Below, piece by piece: positions 25,129 through 38,000 of a stretch of 64,000 bases of DNA. The first letter of the stretch is position 1, and each line of letters begins with the position of its first letter. Under the pieces are notes generated by a model. It searched no databases and was not told the origin of the DNA. It saw only the letters and a list, made by a program, of their open reading frames with translations. A program made the translations under genes and the position numbers. The DNA comes from Mansonella perstans. Taxonomy: Eukaryota; Nematoda; Chromadorea; Rhabditida; Onchocercidae. Location of the stretch: contig JBAMDO010000241.1 of the NCBI GenBank assembly GCA_037074765.1, positions 1 through 64,000 of the forward strand, given 5' to 3'.

Positions 25129-28100
25129 ATGCAATTCCACGGAGAAAGACATATGAGAAATGAGTGCGCAAAATTGAAACCATCGGATTTACATTTGCCG
25201 TATATTGGTACATCAGATGATCGAACGCTTTACGTACAAAATGTACCAGATACATGGGATAAGGTTTGTTGACAAGTCTTTTGATGGTCATTCGATTATT
25301 GAATTCTTCATTCTTTTCTTTTTTCTCACAATTAAGCTTTTTTTGTTAGGCAAGAGTTTTTTTTCCAGTGGAAACTTCTTCACATATTTCGACGATTTGG
25401 ACGAATTGATAACATTAAAATTATCAGAAAACATGAAGATTCGTTAACATGCGCGTATGTCATTTTCTATATTTAAATTTTAATAATAATAAATTCTATA
25501 ATGATTAATGGAAACTTCGTTTTATAGCCAAATAATTTTGATTAATTACATTTATTAATTGCAACACAATTATTGTTTGGTTAGAGAACTTTTTGTTTGT
25601 TGTTATTTGATTACTTTGAAGTTTTCTTCATATGATGTCAATTGCTGATGCGAATTCGGTTATCAGTGCAACGGCTCATGATAATGGTAAAATACAATTG
25701 CCGGAGCTATCGAAACCGCTTAAGGTAATTTTGACTTGAAGGCAAGAAAGGAAGAGAGAAGCGGTGGCGAAGGAAGAAAGAAAATTAAATTTTTTTTAAA
25801 ATTCATATTTCTAACGAATATTATTTTTTGCTCCATCAGGCTAATTGATTTGTTTTTCAGATTCAATTTGCAAGACAGAAGGGGCATACAAATTGCAAAA
25901 CGGAATTGTCAACAAATGTTGATAGAGTGATGGAGAGAATGAAAAGGTTAAATTTGTAGTTATCTTACTATGAAATGATAGGAAATGATATTAAATTATA
26001 TGACAGATAGTCGTTTCAATGATTTTTAAATTTCAACTCAAGTTTAGCAGTTGATAAGTTTTTTTTTTTTTTTTTTTTTTGAAAAATAGGAATAGGGGGA
26101 CGGACTAAAATTATGCGATGACCATCAGAACGAAAAATATCATTTGTATGAAGCTGTCTGTTTTAGTTATTTTTCCATCATTGATAAACCGGAATTGGAT
26201 ATAACAGGAGAAGATATTCGTAAACCGATTATCTACAGTGAACGTCTTCATCGTCATGCGTATCTACCGTGGGGAAAGCCAATTGAGGTCTTTTTTTATC
26301 TTTCTGCTTTCCTAATGTTCATGGAATTAATTGAAATTTTGTAATAATGTTAATCAGTTCTCTAGTGCAGATTAGAGAAGGGAATGGGAGATATTTTTTT
26401 GAAATGAGGTATATTATTTGTAAATCGAATGGCAAAATAACAGAATTTTGATGATTCGCGAAAATTTGCAGATTTTTTTTAGGTCGAACTTATTAAGCCA
26501 ATTACGGAATTTATGTATTGGCCAATGACATTTTATGTGATCACTAAAACTCATCTCTGTGAAGAGGAAAATTTAATAATTAGCAATGAAGAATTAGACG
26601 GTCATATTATGGCACATTTTGAACGAGCAGCTCAAGTGACGCATGTTGTGGTAAGAAATTTTTCATTTTAGATTTAAAAATTTGCTTTGATTCATTGTAT
26701 ATCTGCCAACATATGCAAATATTGGACATTTTTATTAGACACACACATTTCTATGGTTTGAAGAGATGTGGCGGAAAGCTGAGTAATTTAACTAATTAAT
26801 TAACTTAACTTGTCTTCATTTTTCATATTCATTTTCAACCGTAATTTTCCAAAAAAAAATTAAAAGTTTTTTTAACTCTGTCCAAAAAAAGTTTTTTAAC
26901 GTTGTCCAATTGATCAGATCTTATTGTATACGGATAAATTTTACATTACGAACTTGTTTTGAAATTTTTAGATGGAATGGAATATAAATTAAGTTTTAAA
27001 GACTTTTGGCGAAATTGTATTATTGAATGTAATTTACAGAAAAACGAATTGCTGGTTGCAGCACCAAAAGAACCGAATCAGGTACCTCTTCGTTGCCGTG
27101 TGCTGAAAGAATTGAATGACAACAAAGTTCTTATCTATGCATTAGATTTGGGACAAAGAATTGTGGTGGAAATAAGTGCATTGAAAGTTATCAGTGATTA
27201 TTTGGCATCTGTACCAGCTCGAGTAAGTTCTTATACTGCAAAAACTTCTAGCGAATTCTATCCATCTGTGTTGTGTTAGGTGGATTAGAAAATCGTTATT
27301 TTTTTTATTTTGCAGTGCACTTTTTTAATTTCTGTTAATGTTTTCTTAACATTCATCTAAAATATCAACGTAGTAATGCGCGAAATTGCGGTATATATGA
27401 AGTTCACCGACTCATCTTGCAAAACCGTAATTTTCGCAGGATTTTGTTTTCATGTATATGAGTATCTCTTTAGGCTATTCCATGTATGCTGTATGGTATT
27501 ACCAATCCAAAGTCAACATTTACAAGTGTTGCTACTCGTCTTCTAGAAAATATTGGTTATTTGGTAGTATTAGTTGTAAGCTTCGAAGGTGCTATTGCTC
27601 TTGTGAGAGCATTTCAATCGAATGGTAATGTTCTTTTCAAAAAAAAGAGAAAATTAAGAAAAAATATACTAATTTTAATTTGTAACAGTTCTCATAATAT
27701 TTATTAAGTATCACCTATGACTGAAGTCGCGAAAATTCTCGTTGATAAAGATGTTTGTGATTATCAACCGCCATCAAACAATCGACGAATTTATCCTCGG
27801 GAAACAATCCTATCATTGAAAAAACAAAAGGTAAATGCTGTTAACAAATATTATTCTATTTTTTATTGGATTATAATGTTTCGCCTTAAAATTTATACTG
27901 TTTGTTTGCATCTTATGCTCTAATCTTTCCGATTATTTAATCAGAAGAAAAAGATCTTTTATTATTAAAGCATAAACGAAACATTTTAAATCTGTTTATA
28001 ACAAAAGAAAATTTCGCACCAAATATTTTTGTATATTTAGAGATAATTATTGTTGCTTTTGTAAATTACTTCTTTATATTTTGAAAGATTACTGTAGCAT

Positions 28101-28265
28101 TTTTCCATTTGATTAGCACCACTTATCAAATGATCTAATCTTTTTTTTCAGCGAAGCTTAGCAATTCTGAATCGTGAAGTAGCTGATGCAATTTCGGTGG
28201 AACGTCAACGGAAGAAAAATGAAATGATTGAAAAGTGCATAGAAAGTTATACCATTCTCAATTAA
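25129..28265 (+). CDS. RRM plus Tudor domain protein
   Basis: A ten-exon gene for a protein of about 470 residues. Exons: 25129-25263, 25369-25454, 25622-25724, 25861 to about 25940, about 26095-26287, 26483-26650, 26972-27222, 27474-27624, 27709-27830, 28152-28265 (stop TAA). Residues 33-113 form an RNA recognition motif: RNP2-like LYVQNV, an IFRRFGRIDNIKII helix-strand, a degenerate RNP1 around LTCAFLHM, and PLKIQFAR closing the fold. Exons six to eight encode an extended Tudor domain: VELIKPITEFMYWP, then VPLRCRVLKEL, ALDLGQRIVV and PARAIPCML. Tudor proteins often bind methylarginine peptides and organise small-RNA or germ-granule complexes; vertebrate TDRD10 shares the RRM-Tudor order. 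The usual DYG of the Tudor core reads DLG, so the aromatic cage may be incomplete. The joins between exons four and five and between six and seven do not reconcile in phase, so a small exon or different splice site is missing. Function is inferred. Confidence 0.8.
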
Positions 28266-28278
28266 ATACAACAGTTTT

Positions 28279-28530
28279 ATGTTGATGCTTCTTTGCCAAT
28301 TACCATCTTTAATGTATATTAAACGATCTGTCAGTGATTGGCATATTACGGAAATATCGATCAGTCTTTTAACGATTGATACTTGTGGCGGTCATTCAAT
28401 GGCATCACGTAAGTAATAATTAGACAAGCTAAAAAAAGGTCAGAAAAAATGTGTGAAAACTAAAAACTTTTTTTTACTTAATAAGCTTAAAATAAAGTGA
28501 CGTAAAACAGGTTTTCGGTTCATAACTTAG
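28279..28530 (+). other. coding-like segment past the Tudor stop
   Basis: Fourteen bases past the TAA at 28265, in another frame, an open stretch begins with ATG (28279) and runs to a strong GTAAGT donor at 28409. It encodes YIKRSVSDWHITEISISLL and similar non-repetitive sequence. A plausible partner exon starts after ACAG at 28510 and, in phase, reads through to TAG at 28528-28530. It could be an alternative C-terminus reached by a 41-base intron (donor in the last Tudor exon, acceptor ACAACAG), a separate short gene, or a 3' UTR accident: AATAAA occurs at 28491. Confidence 0.35.
28491..28496 (+). terminator. candidate poly(A) signal of RRM-Tudor gene
   Basis: AATAAA about 226 bases after the TAA at 28265. 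If it is used, the segment at 28279-28408 is 3' UTR and the downstream acceptor at 28510 is not part of this transcript. Confidence 0.4.
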
Positions 28531-31500
28531 CGAACGGTTGAGCTACTTCTGTCTAACGTTATTCGCAGTATTTCTACATGAAGTTATATTTGAAAATTTA
28601 ATAAGTTTTCTGCGATTCATTACTGTTACTGTCTAAAATTTATGTTGAACATAACTATTTTCTAGACAAAGCTGAGCAGTTTTTTTTCATCTTAGGCTAG
28701 CGTTTTTTTTATAATCCTAGTTATAGAAATTTTGAACTTAAAAAAAAAAATCAGTTAAAAATCAAAAAGAAAAGCAAACTGGTAACTGGCAATTAATGCA
28801 TTGGGCATCAATATTATATATTAATGCCTTATTTTAACAAATGACGAGGTACTTTTTTTTCTAAATTTTTCACTTTTTTCCAAGCTTTCCCATTGATATC
28901 CCATATCAAACATTCCTAGAAATTTTTTATCTTCAATTCTTTTTTTGTTTGTTTTTATAATGTCTTTTCTAACTTTTATTTTAGTTTCTTTTGAATTTTT
29001 GTTTTTTTTTTTCCCAAACAATCATATGATTTATTTTTGTGTAAATTTCCCATGATCATCTCTTCCTTTCATTTTTTTCGTTTTTTTTTCGTAACAAATT
29101 GTTTTGTTGTTACACATCACATTTTATTAATGTCAGTATATTTTCCTGTTTTTTTTTTTTTTTAAATTTTTAACATTGTAAACGTCATATTTTCACATTC
29201 AATAACGAAATAATGTTTACAAATAGTTTTATTTACTAAAATAATAAAAGGTTCCTTTTTTGTTTTTTTTATAAAAATTGAGAAATAAAAGTAGAACCAA
29301 TTTGTATTGATGACAATATCGTGACCATCGTAATTCTGATAACTTTTTCTCTCAGCATTGATGACGATATTATGCATCATTATAATTCTTATGAATTATC
29401 ATTTAATATTCATGATATTCATCGTAATTCCGTGCTTTTTCGTTATTATTATTCAATCATTCAGTTTGGTCAGATGATATCCGTTAGAAATATACGACAT
29501 ACTTGACATAAGTGGAGTAACTTCAGTTGTTTACCCAGGAAAAAAGAATTCCACAACAGCAGCTCAAGTCTCCTTAAGTGAGAACGTGAAGTGTTACCTT
29601 CGTTTTCATAACTTTTTTTCCAGAAATCACATTTAAGTAATTTGATATGTCCTCTTCTCTCTCTCTCTCCTTCTGTCTCTTTTTCTCCCTCTCCTTTCAA
29701 ATTTTAAAAAAGATTTCCAATCTTTTTTAAAATTTTGAGATATTTTCTTCTTTCATCATGAACTCCTTGAATTATAACCTGGACAGGTACATTCAATATT
29801 ATTTTACTTGGCTTAGCATAGCCAGATATTTTAGCCTTGTTTACACTTACTTGAAAAAGCACACAAGCACTCATAAACACTGATCAAATCATCAGTGATT
29901 CAGATTGTTAGATTTTCGGCTTAATTTGCATGTCGAATGTTTATGGGTTCAAATCAATTTTTTATGGGATTAGCTTACGTGTGTTTGTGTTTAAGGAAAT
30001 GAATATGTATTGTCTCGGGAAGGTAAATATTACATATCTCAACTTTCATTATTTAATTATTTCTTAACTTAGAAGAACTGAGAAATTCTAACTGATGTTA
30101 AATCAATTATTCATAAATATTAAACGTTTAAAGTTTTTATAAATTAAAATCTAATTAAATTCAAAAACAAATTATATTTAACTGGCAAAAAGCAAAAGAA
30201 AAAGAAAATCTTTTCAGATTCTGATTCTTTATGATTGATTTGTGTTATTAAGTGATGTATAAAACTGTTTTAAAATTGTTCAATATCCGTTACATATTTA
30301 GTTCTTTCGTGTTTTTATTTTCCGCTTCTTCCTTTACAAAAAAAAACACTCTGGAAGTAATAAAATTAATGATGATAGACTGAATTTAACAGAAATGTTA
30401 CGAATCGAATTGTAATAAATGTTTTACCAATGAATCAAAATCCGAGAGAGATAGAAAGATATCTAAGGAAAAAAAAGTGTATTCCCGTGAAATCCGATAG
30501 GGAATTTATATTGAGAAAAAATTATTATATCAGTTATAATTTGGATTAATAATTCCCGAAATATCAAGGATTAAATTGATAATTGGTTCATTTCAAGTGA
30601 CAATCTTATCAGTCTAAATTAAACACACTAGTGATAAAAAAGTAATAAAGGTTTCAAGCCTCTGATGGTGATAAACTGGTAAATTGGGTAAATCGATAAC
30701 TCGTAATATTATCGTTTCAGATGATAACATTACCAGTTCAAAATAATCAAACCAATAAATGATACAAAAAAAATTGCTGAAACTCATGAATCGCTGACAA
30801 TAATTAAGTCAATTGATAGGGTGGATGATAAGAGTGGTGATAATGATGGCAATTCGCACTTGCACAGTACTTCGAGATTTTTTTCTGAGTTGACTTGAAG
30901 AAGATACTTATAGGTTCTCTTTACTACTTCAACTCTCTCATCATGCATTTCGGGTAGACGGAATGGGAGATGAGTTTGGGGTGAGAAGATAGAAAGGCAA
31001 AAATGATGTGGAAAGTATTCTTCACAAGTGTCACTTACTGACAAGTCTCGAGATGACAATTCAGGTTCAACTTCAAGCTTCAAGTACATCCTCACCTCTT
31101 TGGACAATCATATATAAGTAAAACTGCTGTGCCTGTAGATTTCATTTCAGTCACTTTTATCTCATACTTTCAAATGTTTTGTCTGATAAATTTTTTTTTA
31201 AAAATTTTCGTTCTTCCTTTTTAAATTTCCTTCTCTATTTCGATCAATTAGATTATTGATAGCGGGAAATCTATCTCAAAAAAAAAGAAAAAAGTTAACT
31301 TCAAATAAAAAAAATAAGTAATTAAGCAAAAGAAAGAAGTAAAGTAAGTAAACATAATTAAAACATACTGCAACTAAGGCATTCAATCGCTTGCTTTAAA
31401 CTAAATTCGAAAAAAATAAATAAATTAGATTAATTGAAATTGGAATGAGTTTCTTTTTCGTTCCAATTATGACATTGCTAATTTCATTAACATTATGCTC

Positions 31501-34178
31501 TTTATCATTTCTTATCATTTTTTCCAGCGATCGAATTTAATGATTGAAATATTTCACACTGTTAAATAAGCCTAATGAAATCGCTCTAAAAAAGACTTGT
31601 GAATAATTCTGCGGTAGTTAAGAAATTTCAAAATTATTATTTATAATATTCGTTATCATTTGCATAATGACAATTTTGATATATTACTTTACTGTGTTAA
31701 ATATGCACACTGATAATTTTGACGTGAAATAAATGTCAGCATCATTGTATTCTTTTCATACTCTGCCAAAATTCCCTCTTCGTATCTCATCCTTCCCTTT
31801 TTTTTTTTTTTAATTTCAATCAATTAATTAATTTTGAAAAAAAGATAAAAATAAAGCAACAACTTTTTTTTTCAAATAAATGTCATTTTACATCAATTTG
31901 TTTTTTAAAATATAACAAATTAATTTACTAGTTAGAATTAATTATTAGAAATGTTGCTGGAAATAATTAAAATCGTTAAAAATAATTAAGGCAATAAATT
32001 GATAACTTTTTTTTTCCTTTTTACGCCTTATCATATCTATAAAGGGAAATAATCTGTTGATATTAGTAGATTTTATTCAAATTAAAATCTTACAGTAGTA
32101 GGATTCTTTTTTTTTTCATTAAATCATAATGTTAAGATTGGTATACTTCAAATTCTTAAATATTGCTTACGGTATTTGATGTGGCGCAACTTGATGTAAT
32201 TAGCCAGCGATGATAATGTCAGCTTTTCCTTTGTCTTTTTATCATTTTCAAAATGATCGGATTATTACTATTATTGTTATGGGGCTTAAAAAAAAAAAAA
32301 AAAATAGAAGAAAAGTGCCCAAAAGGTACAAATGGCAAAGGAAAGAGAAGATGTGTGGAAAAGACCACTTTATGAACATCTGTCGCCTCTTTCATTCGTT
32401 TTTTATTCTCATCAATCAATTTATTAACTAATCATTCCAAATCATTTTGCGCTCCTTTTGAGTCCACTTGAACATCCCAACAATCGTTCTTGGCTCTTTT
32501 TCATAGACCACTTGAACGAACGAATAAACGAGTCATTTTCCCGTGATTTCGTTTTATGACACTTGAAAATCAAATTTCCCTCCCGCTACTCCATCGCTCT
32601 TCCCGATCATTTCACAATAATTCAAAATAAGCCAAGCTAAGCCAAAATTGTACCAATTACAACAATACGGAATTAGCTATTATTGGTGGTAATATATCCT
32701 AGCTCTTACTTCCATCATATCATTCTCTTAATTTTGAATATTTCGAAAACATAAAATTTTTATAGAAGAAGAGCTGGAAAATTACGAAGGAGAATTGATG
32801 AGGAGATGATCTGGGAAATCTCGGGGAAGGAGAAGAGATGCAAAAAAGAAATAAAAAACAAAATGAAACGAAAAAAAATTACGGATGGTGCACAATCAAT
32901 TTCATATTTTTCCTTGTATATTTTTTATTCTTCAACGCAAGTTTAAATTTCCAATTTATTGACAGAAACATTTCTTACCAAATTCATTGACAAAGGGACC
33001 AACATAGAGGGAGAGAGAGAGAGAGAGAAGGAAAGGGAGCGAGAAAGAATGAAAATGGGAAGACTTAAACGAAATACCGTAATCTATTGATGAAAAAAAT
33101 TTTGCTGATAATTAAAGTTTCTTTCATTTTCGTCTTTCTCTCGACTTCTTTTCTGTTATTTTGAGATTTGGGACAAATTTAACGAATTTTTGAAAAGTAA
33201 TGGGGAAGTGAAAGAGGAGAAAAGAAAAAACATACCGTATATTATAATAAAAGATTTTCAATTTTTTTCAAGTGGAAAATTCGACAACTAATTTTTTAAA
33301 GTAATTTAAATTTTGGAAAATTTTCGATTTTCTCTCTTTTTCTTTTTGGCCTAAAAAGAAATTTCTGAATTGAAGACGATTTGCAAAATGCAAAAGTGAG
33401 GAAAGAAAAAAAAGATGTGTAGAATTTTTATAGAATTTTTGGAAAATTTATTGGTTCAAATAAAAAAGCAATTAATTTTTCAGCAATTTTTTCTTGTGAA
33501 ACAATAAAAAACTTCGCCTTTTTTTTTTTGAAGTATTTTAAAATTCAAACGATTCGTTACTCTCTGTCTGGCTTTTTCATTTTTCTTTTTATTCACTTAA
33601 TGTCGTACGGTATGAATACGAGCCGGTGAAATTTCCGTGAATTTTGTCTTTGTTAATTCATTGAAACTTACAAATTGATTGATTTTAAAAGATGTTATAC
33701 GGTATTTTTTGTTTTAAAACGAAAGTTTGACAGTAGTGCTTATTTTAGACAACAATTAATGATACTTTAACTACTATTTTAAATAATAAAGTTTTTTTTC
33801 GGTTCAAATTTCAAATGTTGAAATTTTTTGCAAGTGGAAATATTTTTATTTTCATCTAAAAATAATTTATTTGATCATTCTTTTGCGTGACTCAAAAATG
33901 TAAATCAACGATTGTGACTACCGTAATTTTGTCTGGCAAAAACCATATGTTTCAAAACTATTATCGCTGTTCTTTTTTTTTATTATTATAATTATTACGG
34001 TTATTAGGATTGTGAATAACTATCAAATGTTATTATAAATGAGCAAGAATGCATTATGTGTACGCATATATGTATGTCTGTATATGAATTATCATGAATA
34101 TGAATGTGAATTTTTGTTGAGAAATTACAAGGATGCGCCTTTCATCATCTAATACATGCAATACCATATTTATTTTCT

Positions 34179-34253
34179 ATTCATTCATTCATTCAATTCC
34201 ATTCATTGATTCATTTATTCAGTGATTCATTGATTCATTCAATGACAATTGCT
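34179..34253. repeat. degenerate ATTCA tandem field
   Basis: Repeated TTCATTCA and GATTCATT units over about 75 bases, imperfect throughout. Simple sequence with no sign of coding. Confidence 0.75.
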
Positions 34254-35031
34254 TTTAGAACATTTTTAATTGCTCCACTTCACATCACTTCTCAACAATC
34301 ATTTGATTGTTTAACATACTTCCATCTATATCTTTTATCTCCTCTTTTTTACATCACCAATATTTGGTTATAATTTGCTTCGAACATTCATTTTGCATAT
34401 TTAATGAAAGAGAAATTATATTTTCACAAATCAGAATTTAATCAAGAAATTAATTAAAAATTTTTAAAATGAATAAAAAATTCTCTTTCAAAAAATGTAT
34501 TAAACTACTTGCATCATCGCTGCATATTGAATAACGATGAACATTATCTAATTAACAATTGAAATTAAAATTCTACACATGATATGATAAAAATCCATTT
34601 ATAACATAAAATATGCATATGAAATGTTAATAATAAATTTGCGCTGTTTAAAGAATAAAATTCAAAAAAAAAAAGTTTTATTAGCTGTCAAAATAAAAGA
34701 AAATAAAGAAATATTTATCAATGATAAGATAAGAGAAACAATTGATTAGCTAAAAACTTATCAATGATGATTATAGAATTTTATTTATTGATTTTTTTTC
34801 TATATTGATAAACTTAGTGATAAAATAAAAATTTAAGAAGAAAAACAACGATAGCGATAGATTCATCGATATCTTAAATGATAGTTTTGAGAATTATGAC
34901 AAATTTAGAATCATGATAAATTAAACTTAACAATCCAATTTCTATTAATTGCAAATTCAGCTTCTATCAATGCCATGAGAACGTCCATTTCTGCTTATTT
35001 GATGAAATTGAAGCTTATATTGTCGTTGTTA

Positions 35032-35054
35032 TTGTTGTTGTTGTTGTTGTTGTT
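35032..35054. repeat. (TTG)n microsatellite
   Basis: About seven consecutive TTG triplets, preceded by looser copies from about 35022. A smaller run of the same triplet occurs at 38451-38467. Confidence 0.9.
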
Positions 35055-38000
35055 CATGATGAGTGAGAGACGAGCATAAGGTCACAGTCAGTAAAGCGGC
35101 ATTTTTCAATTAGCTATGAAGAAGATGAAGAAGGTAATTTCAACTACTTTAAGAATAACTCAAAAATGTTAAATGGTTAGTCAGAAGTGGCGCTAATCTG
35201 AAAGCAAAGAGATTTAATGCTTTGACAAACACAGGAATCAAATGTGATTCGTTTGATGTTGTCTAATTAATTACCATTTCTGTTTGCTTATTAAATGATT
35301 AAAGAAGTGAAAAGATTTTTTTTTTTAATTAATACAATTAAAATTTTCTTGTGCCCTTTATTTACTGTCAATTAATACAATTAATACGCTATTAATAATT
35401 TTTTTAGGCATTTTTGTTTTTTTTTTTTTCATCCACTAATGTTATATTTCTCATTTATAATTTGCTTATCATTCATTTGAAATCCATTTAGTTTTTCTGA
35501 AGGTTTTTCTGAACATGAAAAAACTGACAATTAATTTTGAGTTTTTATTGTTTGAAAATGCATAAATTATTGATGACAAATTAAATTATGCAATAGTAAA
35601 CTATAATTAGTTAATTATTATTAATGTGATCTAGCAAACAAATTGAACAGTATTATTATTAAAATGTTCGGATTGTTATGATTTGCAATTAATTTTCTAA
35701 TTGTTATCCGCCACACATTACTAAATAATGTAACATAAGGTAACTGTAAACTAGTTGCCAATTCTAAATGAAATTCAAAAATTTGAATTGAAATTTGAGA
35801 AAATAAGGAAAAATCACCGCATGTAATATTTTAGTATACATGTTTTTTTGAAAAAAAAAGTATAAAAGTTTTCAAAAGCAAAATTTTAAAAATTCAGCCA
35901 GATAGAAGGGAATAAAATGAACGTTTTTATAGGCACGGCAATGGCAATGTATGAAACGTATTTTTTCAAATTTAAATTTAAAACTCAATGAAAATTTTTC
36001 ATTTCCACATTTTAATTCACTCATCTGAGCCTTAAATATTCATACAATTGCTTTTTTCCTTCCTTGATAATTTACTTATCAATCAAATAAATAAATTTCA
36101 AGATAAGCTTTTCACTTCTCAAACCTTATCGTTTTGATCATAAGGAAACTGAATGAAGGCGGAAAACGGCATAAAGGTGGGTGGATGATGAAAAGTATAC
36201 TTTTTGCGGTAAAAGCATACCACTAATCCTTTCAGTAAATAAAATCGTATACCATTGTGGGCCAATTATATGCTCAGTATATATATATTTAATTTCCAAC
36301 AAACGTAACTAAGTAATTAATAAAATTTCTTTTCATCTCTTCCGTATAAAATACCGCTTATCTACAGATTTAGTTCCGCCATAATTAAGCGGAAAAAAAT
36401 CAGCAAAATTTAGCGTACCATAAAATTGAATTTAATTTGTTTTTTTCTCTTGCAGTGATTATTTCAGCATTTTAATTATTTCAATGCTTGCATACAAAGA
36501 ATAAATATAAATGTGATGTTATATTTATTATTTTCGTATTGAGGTATACTTATACTTCTAATTACCATAAAGTGAATAAAGTGAAAGTATTTATGTTTTT
36601 CATTCTCTGATAAAGTAATTAGCAAAAATTGCAAAAAGCTTGACTGTATAACTTTACTAATTAGTCGGTCATTCAATTGATTTATTGGATCCAACAATGA
36701 TATAATCAAAAACGAATAAATTTTAAGCTAATCGATCAATATATTGAGTAAGAAATTTGAAAAGTGAGAAATAAAATTGCAAATTTAACAACATTAGTTG
36801 ACTAATCTCAAAATGAAATTTATAAAAGGAATTTACAAAATTGAAATTTAAAAAAAGACTTGTATGCGGAATTTAAGAAGATTAATCATCTTTAAGATTC
36901 CTTTCATCGGGATTTTTTATCAGGATTATAAATTGGCTTTTTCCCCAGACTGTGCTGGTTTCGAGCACTTTTAAGTTCTGTTGCAAACAGACTCAATAAA
37001 ATTCAATGTATGACTTGAATAAAAAAATTGACCAGTTCTCACTTCCTGAGAAATGTCTCTTTCATTTGCCATCATCCGGTTATTTCTATTCTACCTTTCT
37101 TTCATTTCCGTTCTATTTTCTCCGGTAGGTTAAGGCTTATTTTCCAATATTCATCATATTTGGTGATATTAGGGTGATGGAAAAAAGTTTAGCTGACGAA
37201 GGAAACATAAATGTAAGGAAATGGTAAGCAGTGGAAATGAATGAATAGGTGACATTGGAGTACTCTCAGGTGCTCAGGTGTTGATGGGATGAGGTACTAA
37301 CTGTGAGTGGGAAGGAGGTCAAACATTTTCCATGGTAACAAACAAAAAATTTCCCCACTTCCGGAATTTATTCTCCTTTCTCTATCTTTTTTTTTTCCTC
37401 ACTGCAATAATTTCAAATAAATTAATTTTGTTCAGTTGCAGAAAAGTTTTTTTTTTGAATTTCATAACTCTCAAATATTTCAAATAAGCAATATCTTTCA
37501 ATTTGTCTTTATCTGGAAAGGATTTTTCTTTTAAATGTATTTTTAGAAAGTTTCGATTTTTTGACAGTTTCAGAAGTTTCAATTTTTTTATTTATTGTTA
37601 TGAAGTCATACGTATTTACACTCCAAAAAAGTATGCATTGATTTTAATTACAGCTTTAAAACTTTCTAATATTTGTAAATTTAATTTTAGTGAGGATAAA
37701 TAAAAAAATTTTAGTGAGAATAAATAAAAAACAAACTGCTGAGTGATTTTAGCAATAATATTTATTTGCTTTAAGAAAATTAAAATTGAAATTAAAGTTA
37801 CAACTGTCATTTATTAATTATTTTCAACTTTATATCGTTCTTTCCCTACTGTTTTCATCATTTTCCCCAACATATTTAGCACAAATGATAAAGTGGAAAT
37901 GAAATATGATTAAAATGTTTGACAGTTGTTGTGAGTTGATTGGATGAAATGAGATGTCATTAATCTTAGATTACTTGGATAAGATGTGATATCATTGGTT

